DNA of 64,000 bases from Pyxidicoccus xibeiensis. Its GTDB lineage: Bacteria; Myxococcota; Myxococcia; Myxococcales; Myxococcaceae. A model generated the notes under the pieces. It had not been told where the DNA came from. It did not search any database and saw only the letters and a list, made by a program, of their open reading frames with translations. The position numbers were made by a program, and so were the translations under genes. The first letter of the stretch is position 1. Each line of letters begins with the position of its first letter. The DNA lies in NCBI RefSeq assembly GCF_024198175.1, contig NZ_JAJVKV010000001.1, positions 620,001 to 684,000 of the forward strand, in the 5' to 3' direction. Shown piece after piece: positions 26,327 to 34,493 of the stretch.

Positions 26327-27100
26327 ATGAGGAGCAGGGAGCTGTGGGAGACCCGGCCGGCGACTCCCGAGGACGTGCTGGAGCTGCTCAGGGACGACCT
26401 GCGACACCGCGCCGGGTGGGACCCCGAGGTGGACGGGGGCGCCACCCTCACCTTCGACACCCCCGTCGCCGAGTGGATGGACGCCGGAGACCTCCTCACG
26501 AGCTGGAAGGCGCTGGCGCCCGCGCTCAATGACTGGCTCGGCGTCGACTTCGCCCCGGAGGCCTGGCGCGGGCTGCTCTCGCCCCGGAGCCGCCCCCTCG
26601 GGCACCTGTGCGCGCACGTCGCCTCGCACCTGCGCATCCCCGTGCTGCCAGCCTTGCGCGTGGCGGGCACCGCCTGCGCGACGGCGGGAGCGTTCCTCAC
26701 GCTGCGCACGGCGCTGGTCCGCGCCGGGCTGCCCGTTGCCGGAGCCCGTCCCTCGGCCCGCCTGCCGCTCGACACCTGGGCCCAGCTGGACACCTTCACC
26801 CGGGCCGTCACCCGCCTGGCTCCCGGCGTGCTGCCCGCCGCGAAGGTCCGCGTCGACCGTACCCGGAGCCGGTGCGGGTGGGCCTTCATGGGAGGACTCG
26901 CGCTCACCCTGCTGGGAGGCTCGTCCCTCGGCGGCGCTCCGGGAGTCCTCGGGGGCCTGCTGCTCGCTGGCGGACTGCTCGGCCTGTGGCTCACCCGGAA
27001 CGCCCCGCCCGAGGACATCCGCTTCGAGGGGCTCTCCACACTCGGTGACGTGGCGCGCGCCCTGGCCGCTCGGCGTGTCGTAGAGTCCCCGCCGTGCTGA
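26327..27100 (+). CDS. Hypothetical membrane protein, first gene of a three-gene unit
   Basis: A 257-residue protein. The first ~185 residues are soluble, with tryptophan and acidic residues but no motif I recognise. Two adjacent hydrophobic helices lie near 188-222 (the second begins GVLGGLLLAGGLLGLWL). Third-position GC is high throughout, supporting a real gene. Its stop overlaps the GTG start of the B3/B4-domain gene, so it belongs to that operon. No function can be assigned. Confidence 0.7.
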   Translation: MRSRELWETRPATPEDVLELLRDDLRHRAGWDPEVDGGATLTFDTPVAEWMDAGDLLTSWKALAPALNDWLGVDFAPEAWRGLLSPRSRPLGHLCAHVASHLRIPVLPALRVAGTACATAGAFLTLRTALVRAGLPVAGARPSARLPLDTWAQLDTFTRAVTRLAPGVLPAAKVRVDRTRSRCGWAFMGGLALTLLGGSSLGGAPGVLGGLLLAGGLLGLWLTRNAPPEDIRFEGLSTLGDVARALAARRVVESPPC

Positions 27101-27720
27101 CCGTCGACCCGCATCCGTCCCTGGACACCCTGGCCTTCACCACGACGTTTCCGGCCCCGCTGGGTGCGCAGCCCTCGCCGGACTGGCTGGTGGCCCTGCT
27201 CAAGCCCGGCGCCTCGGCGCCCCTGTCCAGCGACGACACGGTGCGAGGCACCGTGCGCGACATGCTCCGCCACGGCGGCTACAAGCCCACCGGCCGCGGC
27301 AAGCCCGCCTCCGAGTACCTGGTGCGCGCCTCCGGCGACGGCTCGCTCGGCTCCATCAACCTCGCCGTCGACGCGTGCAACGCCGTGTCCCTGCACAGCG
27401 GCCTGCCCATCAGCGTGGTGGACCTGGACCGCGCCCGCGCGCCGTTCCGCGTCGGCATCGCCCCCGCCGGCTCGCAATACGTCTTCAACGCCTCCGGGCA
27501 GAGCATCGACCTGGAGGGGCTGCTGTGCCTCTTCGACGCGGAGGGGCCCTGCGCCAACGCGGTGAAGGACGCCCAGCGCACCAAGACGAACGCCGACACC
27601 CGCCGCACCCTCACCGTGCTGTGGGGCGCGAAGGCGCTGGGGGACCGCACCCCGCGCGCGTTCGCCTGGTACCGGGAGCTGCTGGAGCGCGCGGGCGCCA
27701 CCGTGGAGCGGCTGCCCTGA
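27094..27720 (+). CDS. B3/B4 tRNA-binding-domain protein
   Basis: A 208-residue protein resembling stand-alone B3/B4 domains (related to phenylalanyl-tRNA synthetase beta). The conserved run DACNAVSLHSGLPISVVDLD leads to a phased strand region with GSQYVFNASGQSIDLEG. A late KTNADTRRTLTVLWG segment is also typical. The family is thought to bind tRNA or aminoacyl-tRNA, perhaps for editing, but few members are characterised. The GTG start overlaps the upstream stop and the next gene begins 5 bp after its stop, so it sits in the middle of a tight operon. Confidence 0.8.
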   Translation: MLTVDPHPSLDTLAFTTTFPAPLGAQPSPDWLVALLKPGASAPLSSDDTVRGTVRDMLRHGGYKPTGRGKPASEYLVRASGDGSLGSINLAVDACNAVSLHSGLPISVVDLDRARAPFRVGIAPAGSQYVFNASGQSIDLEGLLCLFDAEGPCANAVKDAQRTKTNADTRRTLTVLWGAKALGDRTPRAFAWYRELLERAGATVERLP

Positions 27721-27725
27721 GCGCC

Positions 27726-28823
27726 GTGGATCTGGAGCTGCTGCTCGCGGACGGCGCACGAGCCCTCTCCGCCGCGTGGGGCCGCCCCGTGCTGCTGTCC
27801 GAGCCCCAGGTGCTGCGCACCCAGTCCCGCTGCGACGTCGTGCGCGCCCGCGTGCGCGGCGGCGACATGGCCACCGTCGTCCTCAAGCACTTCCGGGACG
27901 ACCCGGTGCTCGGCCTGGACGAGTGGACCGGCCTGGAGCTGCTCGGCCGCCTCAACCTCACCACCGCCCCGGGCCTCATCGCGGGAGACGTCTCCAGCCG
28001 CCTCTTCGCCCTGGAAGACCTGGGCACCGGCCCCAGCCTGGAGGACCTCTTCAACGGCGATGACCCGCGCGCCGCCGCGGGCGGGCTGCTCGCCGTGGCG
28101 CGCCTCACCGGGCAGATGCACGCGCGCACCCTGGGCGTGCAGGCCGACTTCGACCTCATCCGCCACACGCTGAGCCCCCGCCCCACGCGCGTGCGCATCG
28201 ACAACGCGCGCTACCTGCTGGACCACGAGGACCGGCTGCGACGCTGGGTGGCCGCCACCGGCGCCACCGAGGCCCCGGGCACCCACGAGGACCTGGAGTC
28301 GCTCGCGCGCACGCTGGCCGACCCCGGCCCCTTCCTCTCTTTCACGCATGGCGACATGGCGCCGGGCAACACGCTGTTCACCCCCGGTGGCCCGCGCCTG
28401 CTCGACTTCGAGTACTGCGGCATGCGCCATGCCCTGTACGACACGCTGATGTGGCTGCTGGTGGTGCCGCTGCCCGACGAGCTCATCTCCCGCGCCGAGC
28501 TCACCTACCGCATCACCTGCTCCCAGGGCTGCGACGCGGCGCAGGTGGACTCCACCTGGACGCGCGCCCGCGCCACCGTGGTCGCCGCGCGCACCGTGAA
28601 CCTCTTCCAGTGGATTCCCCTCCGGGCCCTGGAGCAGGACCGCGAGTGGGCCCCCGGCTTCTCCGAGCGCGCCGCCCTCCTGCGCCACCTCTCCCGCTGC
28701 CGCGCGGTGCTGGAGCCGATGAACCCCGTGCCCGCCCTGTCCCGCACCCTCGCGTCGCTGGAGGCGCGGCTCACCGAGCGGTGGCACGACACGCCCACGT
28801 TCACCTGGCCCGCGTTCCGGTGA
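27726..28823 (+). CDS. APH-family phosphotransferase (kinase-like)
   Basis: About 365 residues with the aminoglycoside-phosphotransferase/choline-kinase fold. It has an N-lobe, then the catalytic segment SFTHGDMAPGNTLF (the HGDxxxxN pattern) and the metal-binding LLDFEYCGMRHALYD. These supply the expected catalytic Asp, Asn and metal Asp. The GTG at 27726 follows the B3/B4 stop by 5 bp; its ribosome-binding site is weak. Substrate is unknown: such kinases act on small metabolites or sugars as often as on antibiotics, and nothing here indicates resistance. Co-transcription with a B3/B4 protein is unusual. Confidence 0.82.
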   Translation: MDLELLLADGARALSAAWGRPVLLSEPQVLRTQSRCDVVRARVRGGDMATVVLKHFRDDPVLGLDEWTGLELLGRLNLTTAPGLIAGDVSSRLFALEDLGTGPSLEDLFNGDDPRAAAGGLLAVARLTGQMHARTLGVQADFDLIRHTLSPRPTRVRIDNARYLLDHEDRLRRWVAATGATEAPGTHEDLESLARTLADPGPFLSFTHGDMAPGNTLFTPGGPRLLDFEYCGMRHALYDTLMWLLVVPLPDELISRAELTYRITCSQGCDAAQVDSTWTRARATVVAARTVNLFQWIPLRALEQDREWAPGFSERAALLRHLSRCRAVLEPMNPVPALSRTLASLEARLTERWHDTPTFTWPAFR

Positions 28824-28864
28824 AGACCGACACGGGGCTGACCTCTCGTGTGTACCGCGCGACG

Positions 28865-31432
28865 TCAGGCTGACTCGCGCAGCATTGAAACGAGCGACTT
28901 GTAGAGTTCCCGGATCTCAGAGGGGATTCGACCGAGTTCCTGGTCAAGGCGGTCGCTCGCCTTGGGCCCCCTCGTCTTTGCAACCTCAAGGAGCTTTGCC
29001 AGTCGCAGATACAGCTGCAGTTGCGCCTTCTGTTCCGCAGCGACTTCGGAGTCCAGCATCTGCTCTAGCCATGCCCTGACGTCGTCCACGGGCAAGAGCA
29101 AGAAGAACGGCTTCGGCTTTTTGAGAAACACCGACACGGCTCTGCCGACATCCTGTCCCAACAAGCCAACAACCAGACTCCGTACCGAACTGGAAGCGGC
29201 ACTCGCCTTGTCGGCACCTACCGCCACTCCGACCATCGCAATCAGCTCGCCAAGTACATCGGCCGGCATCGACGCAAAAACATCACCCTGTTCATCAAGA
29301 TGCCTGGCCAGCTCGTCTATAAATTCACTTGAACCGATCTTGCCGTTGATGATCTTAATAAGAAAGAGCTCGACAGCAGCACTGGACGACATCTTCTTGA
29401 ACTCAACTGGCAACCTGCTCGCATCCCTGGAGGCCAGCTCCTCGAGAACCTGCTCCAATTCTTCATGTCGACTCAGTGCCGCGAGTGCCTTCGATAGAAA
29501 AAACAATGACTGATGAGTCGCCGCATCATACTGAAGCAATGTCTGGTCGCGGCTCACTCGTAGAAGCGCCCTGCTGGCATCAACCACCTCCTCATTGCGG
29601 CCAAGCTCTCCGAGGATCACCATTCGTGTGATGGCAGTTCCAGGAAAGAGTGACCTCAACTTGGGATTCTTTACTTCTGGAAGAGCCAGGATGGCATCTG
29701 CCCGAGCCAACGCCTCTTCATGCCTGCCAAGAGTCCGCAAGCACTCGACCCCCCAGAAGCAGGCGTAGGCCGCCATGGCACGAACAATGTCATACTGGCT
29801 GCTCTCAAAACGAGTCGTAATCCACTGGAAGACTTCCGGCTTGTCAAACCCACTCTCCTTCGAGAGGGCAACAGCGCGAAGCACGAGAAAACGGGCAGAC
29901 TCGAGCGCGGTGTGCATAGAGAGAGGCTCATGAGCTGCGAGTGCGCGCTCCATTGCCTCACGTCCCTCGTCCCCCTGGCCGGAGAACATCAGATTGATGG
30001 CCTCGGAGAGGGCCTGCTCCAGCCCCTGATCCAGAAGCCGAGGCGACACCTGCGAAGTGTCTCGCTCCATTGCCTGCCGGCATTCATCCCAGATGCGTTG
30101 CCGTTCGAGCCGCCCCTGCTCCGAGGTCGCCAGGTTGAAGGCCGCCTGCACCTGCAGGAATGCGAGGCGTGCGGCGCGCCCAGCCCTGGGACCCTCGTGG
30201 TCGAGACGCTGCCGCATGGTCTCGAACACGTTCCCCAGTTCCCCGGGCTCGTACCAGTAGGCCAGGAACCGCACGAGAGGCTCCAGCAGGAACCGCCCCT
30301 TGCGGTACTGGTACCAGATACGAAACAGCCCCTCGCTGAGGCCATAGAGCGTTCCCTTCCCGCCCGAGCCTTCCACTGCCTCGACATGCCCCTCCTGCAC
30401 CAGCCTGGCCATCAGCGTGGACAGGGACTTCTCCGGCAGCCGGCTCTTGTCCGCAACCTCCTTCAGGGTGAGGTTCGAGTCCGCCAGCGCCAGCGTCGTG
30501 ACGATGGCGCGCTCGCGCGCGGCAAGCCGTGACAGACGGGCCTCGAAGTACGCCGTCTGCGCATCCAGGAAGGCACGCAGGTCCTCGACCAGCGTCTGGA
30601 TGCCCTCCTTGTCCCGGAGGATTTCGAAGGCCATGACCACGGAGCGCGGCAGTCCCCCCGTCAGCTGGTGGATGATGCGCTGCTTCAGCACGGCATCCGG
30701 CCCCGACCCGAGCATCTCCTTCCGTCCCGTCAGCTGCGCGAGCTTGGAGAAGAGTGCACCGACCTCCTCCACCTTGAGCTGGCTCAGCCTGCGCTCCTTG
30801 AGCTGTGCGAAGAGCGGCGCCTTGGGATTGCTCAGCTCCTGGAGGTAGCGGGTGGGCGTGGTGCTGATGAAGAGGACGCTCGGATTGTCGAGCAGCAGCG
30901 AGCGCAGCTGCCGCGTCTGGGCCGTGCGCTGCTTGGGCGCGAAGCTCTCGAAGAGCGCGTCGAGGTTCTCCATCAACACGAGCAGGATGCGCTTCTGCCG
31001 CGCTGCCTCCTCCGTCAGGCGCGCCGCCATGTCCTCGAAGAGTGCATCCTCGTCACCGGAGCCCTCCAGCGTGAGGAGCTCCTCCCCGAGCTTCGCGCCA
31101 GGTACCGCTTCCACCAGGCGCTCCGCGATGCGCATCAGGAGCGTCGCGGGCGAGTAGACCTCGTAGACGTCCGCCTCCCCCAGCCACAAGGGGAGGTAGA
31201 CCTTCGACAGCTCGGGGTCCGTGCTGACGCGATGGTGGATGATGCCCGTCAGGTGCGTCTTGCCGATTCCTCGCGGACCGCGGAGCAGCCAATGCTGCCG
31301 CGTCGAGGCGTCCGCCTGCTCGCGGAGACTGTCGAGGATTTCCTTCACCAGCAACTCACGCCCCGTCAGCATGGCCTCGAGCTGCTCGGGCGGGGTGTCT
31401 CTCGGGTTGTAGAGGGAGACCTTCTCGCTCAT
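28865..31432 (-). CDS. Large P-loop ATPase with winged helix and helical-repeat C-terminus
   Basis: An 855-residue protein. Walker A is GPRGIGKTH (K58); a Walker B-like LVLMENLD lies at 152-158. A winged-helix segment at about 315-365 (LTLKEVADKSRLPEKSLSTL) follows the ATPase module, the order seen in STAND and archaeal-type ATPases. The remaining ~450 residues are helical repeats of TPR type. The DNA for about the last 400 residues (28865 to ~30090) is clearly less GC-rich than the rest of the gene and the window. It is the last gene of the operon with the smaller ATPase (4-bp overlap) and the RelA/SpoT-like gene. It may be a signal-sensing switch; that is inferred. Confidence 0.82.
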   Translation of the reverse strand: MSEKVSLYNPRDTPPEQLEAMLTGRELLVKEILDSLREQADASTRQHWLLRGPRGIGKTHLTGIIHHRVSTDPELSKVYLPLWLGEADVYEVYSPATLLMRIAERLVEAVPGAKLGEELLTLEGSGDEDALFEDMAARLTEEAARQKRILLVLMENLDALFESFAPKQRTAQTRQLRSLLLDNPSVLFISTTPTRYLQELSNPKAPLFAQLKERRLSQLKVEEVGALFSKLAQLTGRKEMLGSGPDAVLKQRIIHQLTGGLPRSVVMAFEILRDKEGIQTLVEDLRAFLDAQTAYFEARLSRLAARERAIVTTLALADSNLTLKEVADKSRLPEKSLSTLMARLVQEGHVEAVEGSGGKGTLYGLSEGLFRIWYQYRKGRFLLEPLVRFLAYWYEPGELGNVFETMRQRLDHEGPRAGRAARLAFLQVQAAFNLATSEQGRLERQRIWDECRQAMERDTSQVSPRLLDQGLEQALSEAINLMFSGQGDEGREAMERALAAHEPLSMHTALESARFLVLRAVALSKESGFDKPEVFQWITTRFESSQYDIVRAMAAYACFWGVECLRTLGRHEEALARADAILALPEVKNPKLRSLFPGTAITRMVILGELGRNEEVVDASRALLRVSRDQTLLQYDAATHQSLFFLSKALAALSRHEELEQVLEELASRDASRLPVEFKKMSSSAAVELFLIKIINGKIGSSEFIDELARHLDEQGDVFASMPADVLGELIAMVGVAVGADKASAASSSVRSLVVGLLGQDVGRAVSVFLKKPKPFFLLLPVDDVRAWLEQMLDSEVAAEQKAQLQLYLRLAKLLEVAKTRGPKASDRLDQELGRIPSEIRELYKSLVSMLRESA

Positions 31433-32850
31433 GGGTGCATGTCTCCACGAGCACGCCAGTAACGCTGGAAGAGGCGCGAGGCCAGCTCCACGCGCTCTCC
31501 TTGCACGCTCAGGGGAAAGTACTCGACCAGCCAGTTGAAGTGCTCGGCCTGCTTCGTCGGGTCAGCGTGCAGAAGGGCCTTCATGTCGGAGACGTCGAGT
31601 GGCCGACTGGACGACGCAAGCCGATCCAGCGCCAGCTCGAAGCCTTCCGCGGTGCGCGGGTCCCGCTGAGCGGCTTGCTTGAGCTGCTCGTCCAGTTCCG
31701 CGAAAGCATCCGTGCTGGCGAGATAGTCGACCAGTTCCCGCTCCAGCGCCGCTGGCGAGAGCGCCCCGGCTCGCGCGGCCGAAGCGAGGTGGGACAGGAA
31801 GCGCAGCGCGGGATAGGGCATCGCCAGGTCCACGTTGTCGGCCATCCACTCCAAGTCCCCTTGCTCGAGGACCAACCCGGTTCCGAGCAGCACCCGCCGC
31901 AGGTTGAGGGCAAGCCGGGGCCTGGCGAGGGGAGGCAGAGGGAAGCGGTGCAGCGCCCCGAACATGCCGGGCAGTTGGAGGTGGAGTTGCTCGCGCGCGA
32001 ACCTCTCCAGGTCCAGCGAGCCTGCCACCACGAGCCGTGCACCGGCCTTCCGCAGTGCCCAGTCGAGCGCCTCCAGCAACGCGCGACCGTCCTCGGCCCC
32101 GAGGTGTTCGAGGTACCACGCCAGCTCATCCAGGATGAGAACGAGCGGCACGGACCCGCGCGACAACTCCTGGAGGGCCGCTGTCAGCACCTCTCGCCAG
32201 CCCTGGTTTCGGACCTGCTTGAGTGCTTCGATGAAGCGTCGACCCGAGGCCCGAGCCTCCAGCTCGGCGGCGAACGCGTCCACGTTGCGATACTTCTCGA
32301 CATCGAGCCGCAGCGGGCGGAATCGCGGGATGAGCAACTCCTCGAGCCGGCACAGGAGCGACGTCTTGCCGGATCTTCGCGGCGCGACGAGCAGGACGTT
32401 CCGTCCCTCTTCGATGAGCCGCTGCAGCGTCATCAGCTCGTCTTCCCGATCCAGGAAGTCGATTCCCCTGGCCACGCTGCCTTCCGCTCGGGTCGCGCTG
32501 GGGAAGCGCACCCGCTCCGCCTTCCGCAGTTGGGCGATGGCTGGCGCGAGCAGGGTCCGTAGCTCCGCCTGCGACAAGCCGTGCAGCTCGGCGACCTCGA
32601 AGCGCGTCAGTCCGGCCGCATCGAGGCGGGAGTCCACCGACTCCAGCTCGAGCTGATTCGCCACGATGTGCCACTGGAAGCAGTCATCGCCTTCAATCAG
32701 TCCGGAACAAGCGCTCTCGATGTCGCGCATGGGCGCGATATCCGCGGCTCCCTCCACGAGGAAGAGGACGCTGGCGTTGCGCCGTGGGTTCTCCCGCTCG
32801 AAGAACGCCAGCAGCGTGCCGGTCCTGAGCGATTCATTGCGAGGTCGCAT
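31429..32850 (-). CDS. P-loop ATPase, middle gene of the RelA/SpoT-like operon
   Basis: A 473-residue protein. The N-terminal ~125 residues form an unrecognised domain. An AAA-type module follows: DFLDREDELMTL, Walker A APRRSGKTS (K162) and Walker B LVLILDEL (D241, E242). The C-terminal ~150 residues are helical. The core resembles STAND/AAA_16 ATPases but the family cannot be fixed by eye. Its stop overlaps the start of the larger ATPase gene by 4 bp, and it begins 21 bp after the RelA/SpoT-like stop. Two unlike ATPases read in tandem suggests a hetero-assembly. Confidence 0.82.
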   Translation of the reverse strand: MRPRNESLRTGTLLAFFERENPRRNASVLFLVEGAADIAPMRDIESACSGLIEGDDCFQWHIVANQLELESVDSRLDAAGLTRFEVAELHGLSQAELRTLLAPAIAQLRKAERVRFPSATRAEGSVARGIDFLDREDELMTLQRLIEEGRNVLLVAPRRSGKTSLLCRLEELLIPRFRPLRLDVEKYRNVDAFAAELEARASGRRFIEALKQVRNQGWREVLTAALQELSRGSVPLVLILDELAWYLEHLGAEDGRALLEALDWALRKAGARLVVAGSLDLERFAREQLHLQLPGMFGALHRFPLPPLARPRLALNLRRVLLGTGLVLEQGDLEWMADNVDLAMPYPALRFLSHLASAARAGALSPAALERELVDYLASTDAFAELDEQLKQAAQRDPRTAEGFELALDRLASSSRPLDVSDMKALLHADPTKQAEHFNWLVEYFPLSVQGERVELASRLFQRYWRARGDMHP

Positions 32851-32871
32851 GGTGGATTCATCTCCCGGCGT

Positions 32872-33696
32872 TCACGGAATCACGCCATCGCGAGCCTCAG
32901 GAGGGGCGCTCGCCTGCTTGAGCTGGTCGAAGAGGTAGTCAGCCAGGTAGAGCTGCTCGCTGAGGCTGTAGCTGAGCTGCTCATGTCTTTCGTCTACGCG
33001 AAGACCTGCCCGCCTCCGTTCGTAGATGAGAACGTGGTCCTTCTTGTCCCATGCCTCCTGGAGCACGGTGAGGATCTGCACCTCCACCCGGCAGCCACGA
33101 TGGGCGAACGCCTTCGGGGTGAACTGCGCCTTGCGACACCGCTCTCCGCTCTTGCGGCTCCTGGGTTCGATGGAGATCAGATCCTCGAATCGATTGCCCT
33201 GAAGACTGAACTCGCGCCACAACAGCTGCTGCGGCGGCGAGAGCGCCTCCCGCTTCGTGGCGTCATATGGCGCTTCCAGGTGCCCACAGATCAGCTCTAC
33301 ATCCGACAAGAAGTTGGTGACGATGCGGAAGCGGCCCAGGTCACTCAGCTCGTCCAGGTTGCTGAAGCTGATGGGCGGCGGGTGGCGGGTATCCACCCAC
33401 CGCCGAGCCATCTTCTCCAGGATGCTGTCCGGGGTCTTGAGGACGTGCCGGTCATCGAGCCTGTAGAAGAGCCGCCCTTGCTCATGAGGCGGGAGCTGCT
33501 GCTGGAGGTTCGCCAGGATGGGATCCATCCGGGCGATCAGCGCCGTGGCGACGGCTCGGTAGATGACCGTCTCCTGTGTCAGCCATCGCCGCACATGTGC
33601 GAGCTGTGCCTCCCAGGCCGCCGGCTTGGGTCCATCCCAGGGAAAATGATGGGTTACCAACCCCTGGACCTTCTCCAACACCGGCGCCAGGAACAT
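32872..33696 (-). CDS. RelA/SpoT-domain protein with altered substrate motif
   Basis: About 274 residues from the ATG at 33696 (GGAGG 5 nt upstream); in-frame starts at 33714 and 33729 lie among operator-like repeats. Motifs of (p)ppGpp synthetases are present: the ATP-side HVLKTPDSI (K87), SDLGRFRIV (D119, R122), and VEVQIL (E205) with W..KKDHVLIYE (H221). Two parts deviate. The GYRSxH-type guanosine-binding loop is absent, with GERCRKA in its place, and the usual QIRT arginine is leucine. It has no hydrolase or TGS/ACT domain, so it resembles small alarmone synthetases. It may use another acceptor or be inactive. It is the first gene of an operon with two ATPases. Confidence 0.78.
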   Translation of the reverse strand: MFLAPVLEKVQGLVTHHFPWDGPKPAAWEAQLAHVRRWLTQETVIYRAVATALIARMDPILANLQQQLPPHEQGRLFYRLDDRHVLKTPDSILEKMARRWVDTRHPPPISFSNLDELSDLGRFRIVTNFLSDVELICGHLEAPYDATKREALSPPQQLLWREFSLQGNRFEDLISIEPRSRKSGERCRKAQFTPKAFAHRGCRVEVQILTVLQEAWDKKDHVLIYERRRAGLRVDERHEQLSYSLSEQLYLADYLFDQLKQASAPPEARDGVIP

Positions 33697-33717
33697 GCCT
33701 GCCTCCACAACCATCCT

Positions 33718-33758
33718 GTTGCCCAACAAGGTAGTTGCCCAACAAGATAGTTGTCAAC
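33718..33758. promoter_or_regulatory. Three GTTG/CAAC palindromes at a 16-bp period over a TTGACA box
   Basis: GTTGCCCAAC occurs at 33718-33727 and 33734-33743, and the related GTTGTCAAC at 33750-33758; their starts are exactly 16 bp apart. On the minus strand the third contains TTGACA (33757-33752), followed after 18 bp by TACCTT, a plausible promoter reading into the RelA/SpoT-like gene. The sites lie just upstream of the chosen start, as expected for a repressor array covering its promoter. No regulator gene is adjacent, so the binding protein is unknown. Confidence 0.6.
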
Positions 33759-33867
33759 GCCCTTCAGAAGTGGGCGAGGCGGGCCTCGTGCAAAGGCCGC
33801 GCTCGCACCAAGCACCTATGGTGTCCTCAGAGCCCTCATGCGCATGACGTCCGCGGCCCGGTAACCC

Positions 33868-34266
33868 ATGTCCCAGGACTCGGACGCGCGCTGCGCCTCA
33901 CACCCGGAGGTCCTGGCCACCGCCATCTGCCGCCGATGCGGCAGCTTCCTGTGCGCATCGTGCGCGCGGCCTTTCGAGCAGGACGTGTTGTGTGAAGCCT
34001 GTCTCGGTCGCCAGTTCCGGGCGCCCGAGGTGTCCTGGCGGGCCTGGCTGGCCTTCTCGCTGGGCATCGCGGGGGTGGTGTTTGGACTGGTACCCGGCCT
34101 GCTCGGCTGGTGGGTCGCGGAGTGGGAGGCGCGGCGCATCGACCGGGGCGAGTCACCTCCGGGTGGGCGCACGTTCGTTGACGCGGCTCGCAAGGCGGGC
34201 TGGCTCTGCGCCGCCGGGCTGGGCGTGACGTGCGTGGCGCTGTTGTATTGGTTTTCCACCCACTGA
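33868..34266 (+). CDS. Small zinc-ribbon/B-box-type membrane protein
   Basis: A 132-residue protein. The N-terminus has paired cysteines and a histidine in a B-box-like layout: C9 and H12, CRRCG, CASC, then CEAC. It probably binds one or two zinc ions. Two hydrophobic helices follow (~60-82, ~110-128) with a basic/acidic loop between. This zinc-ribbon plus DUF4190-like membrane part is common in myxobacteria. It has no obvious operon partner; the function is unknown. Confidence 0.78.
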   Translation: MSQDSDARCASHPEVLATAICRRCGSFLCASCARPFEQDVLCEACLGRQFRAPEVSWRAWLAFSLGIAGVVFGLVPGLLGWWVAEWEARRIDRGESPPGGRTFVDAARKAGWLCAAGLGVTCVALLYWFSTH

Positions 34267-34493
34267 GCTGCGAGTGGGGGCGCGCTCCGGCCGCGACTGC
34301 AGCATCCGACGACTCCATGCCCTTCGCCATACGAAGCCCGCAGGGGAGGTCATGCTCCAGGCGGAAGGAACGTTCCTTCCTGGCTCGGGGACAGACTCCT
34401 TTCTGTCATGCCGGAGGAACATTGCGGGCTGGACAGTGCGGCCCGCCGCACGGGTTGAGGGCCCGGCTCATGCCGCGAAGTACACTGCGACGC

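Noticed and set aside
24196-26532. A long rightward frame opposite the ABC-F gene
   Set aside because: Its composition is His/Arg/Leu-rich and motif-free; the minus strand carries both complete ABC domains.
27726-28823. Aminoglycoside resistance kinase
   Set aside because: Only the general APH fold is visible; the operon context points to an unknown metabolite, not a drug.
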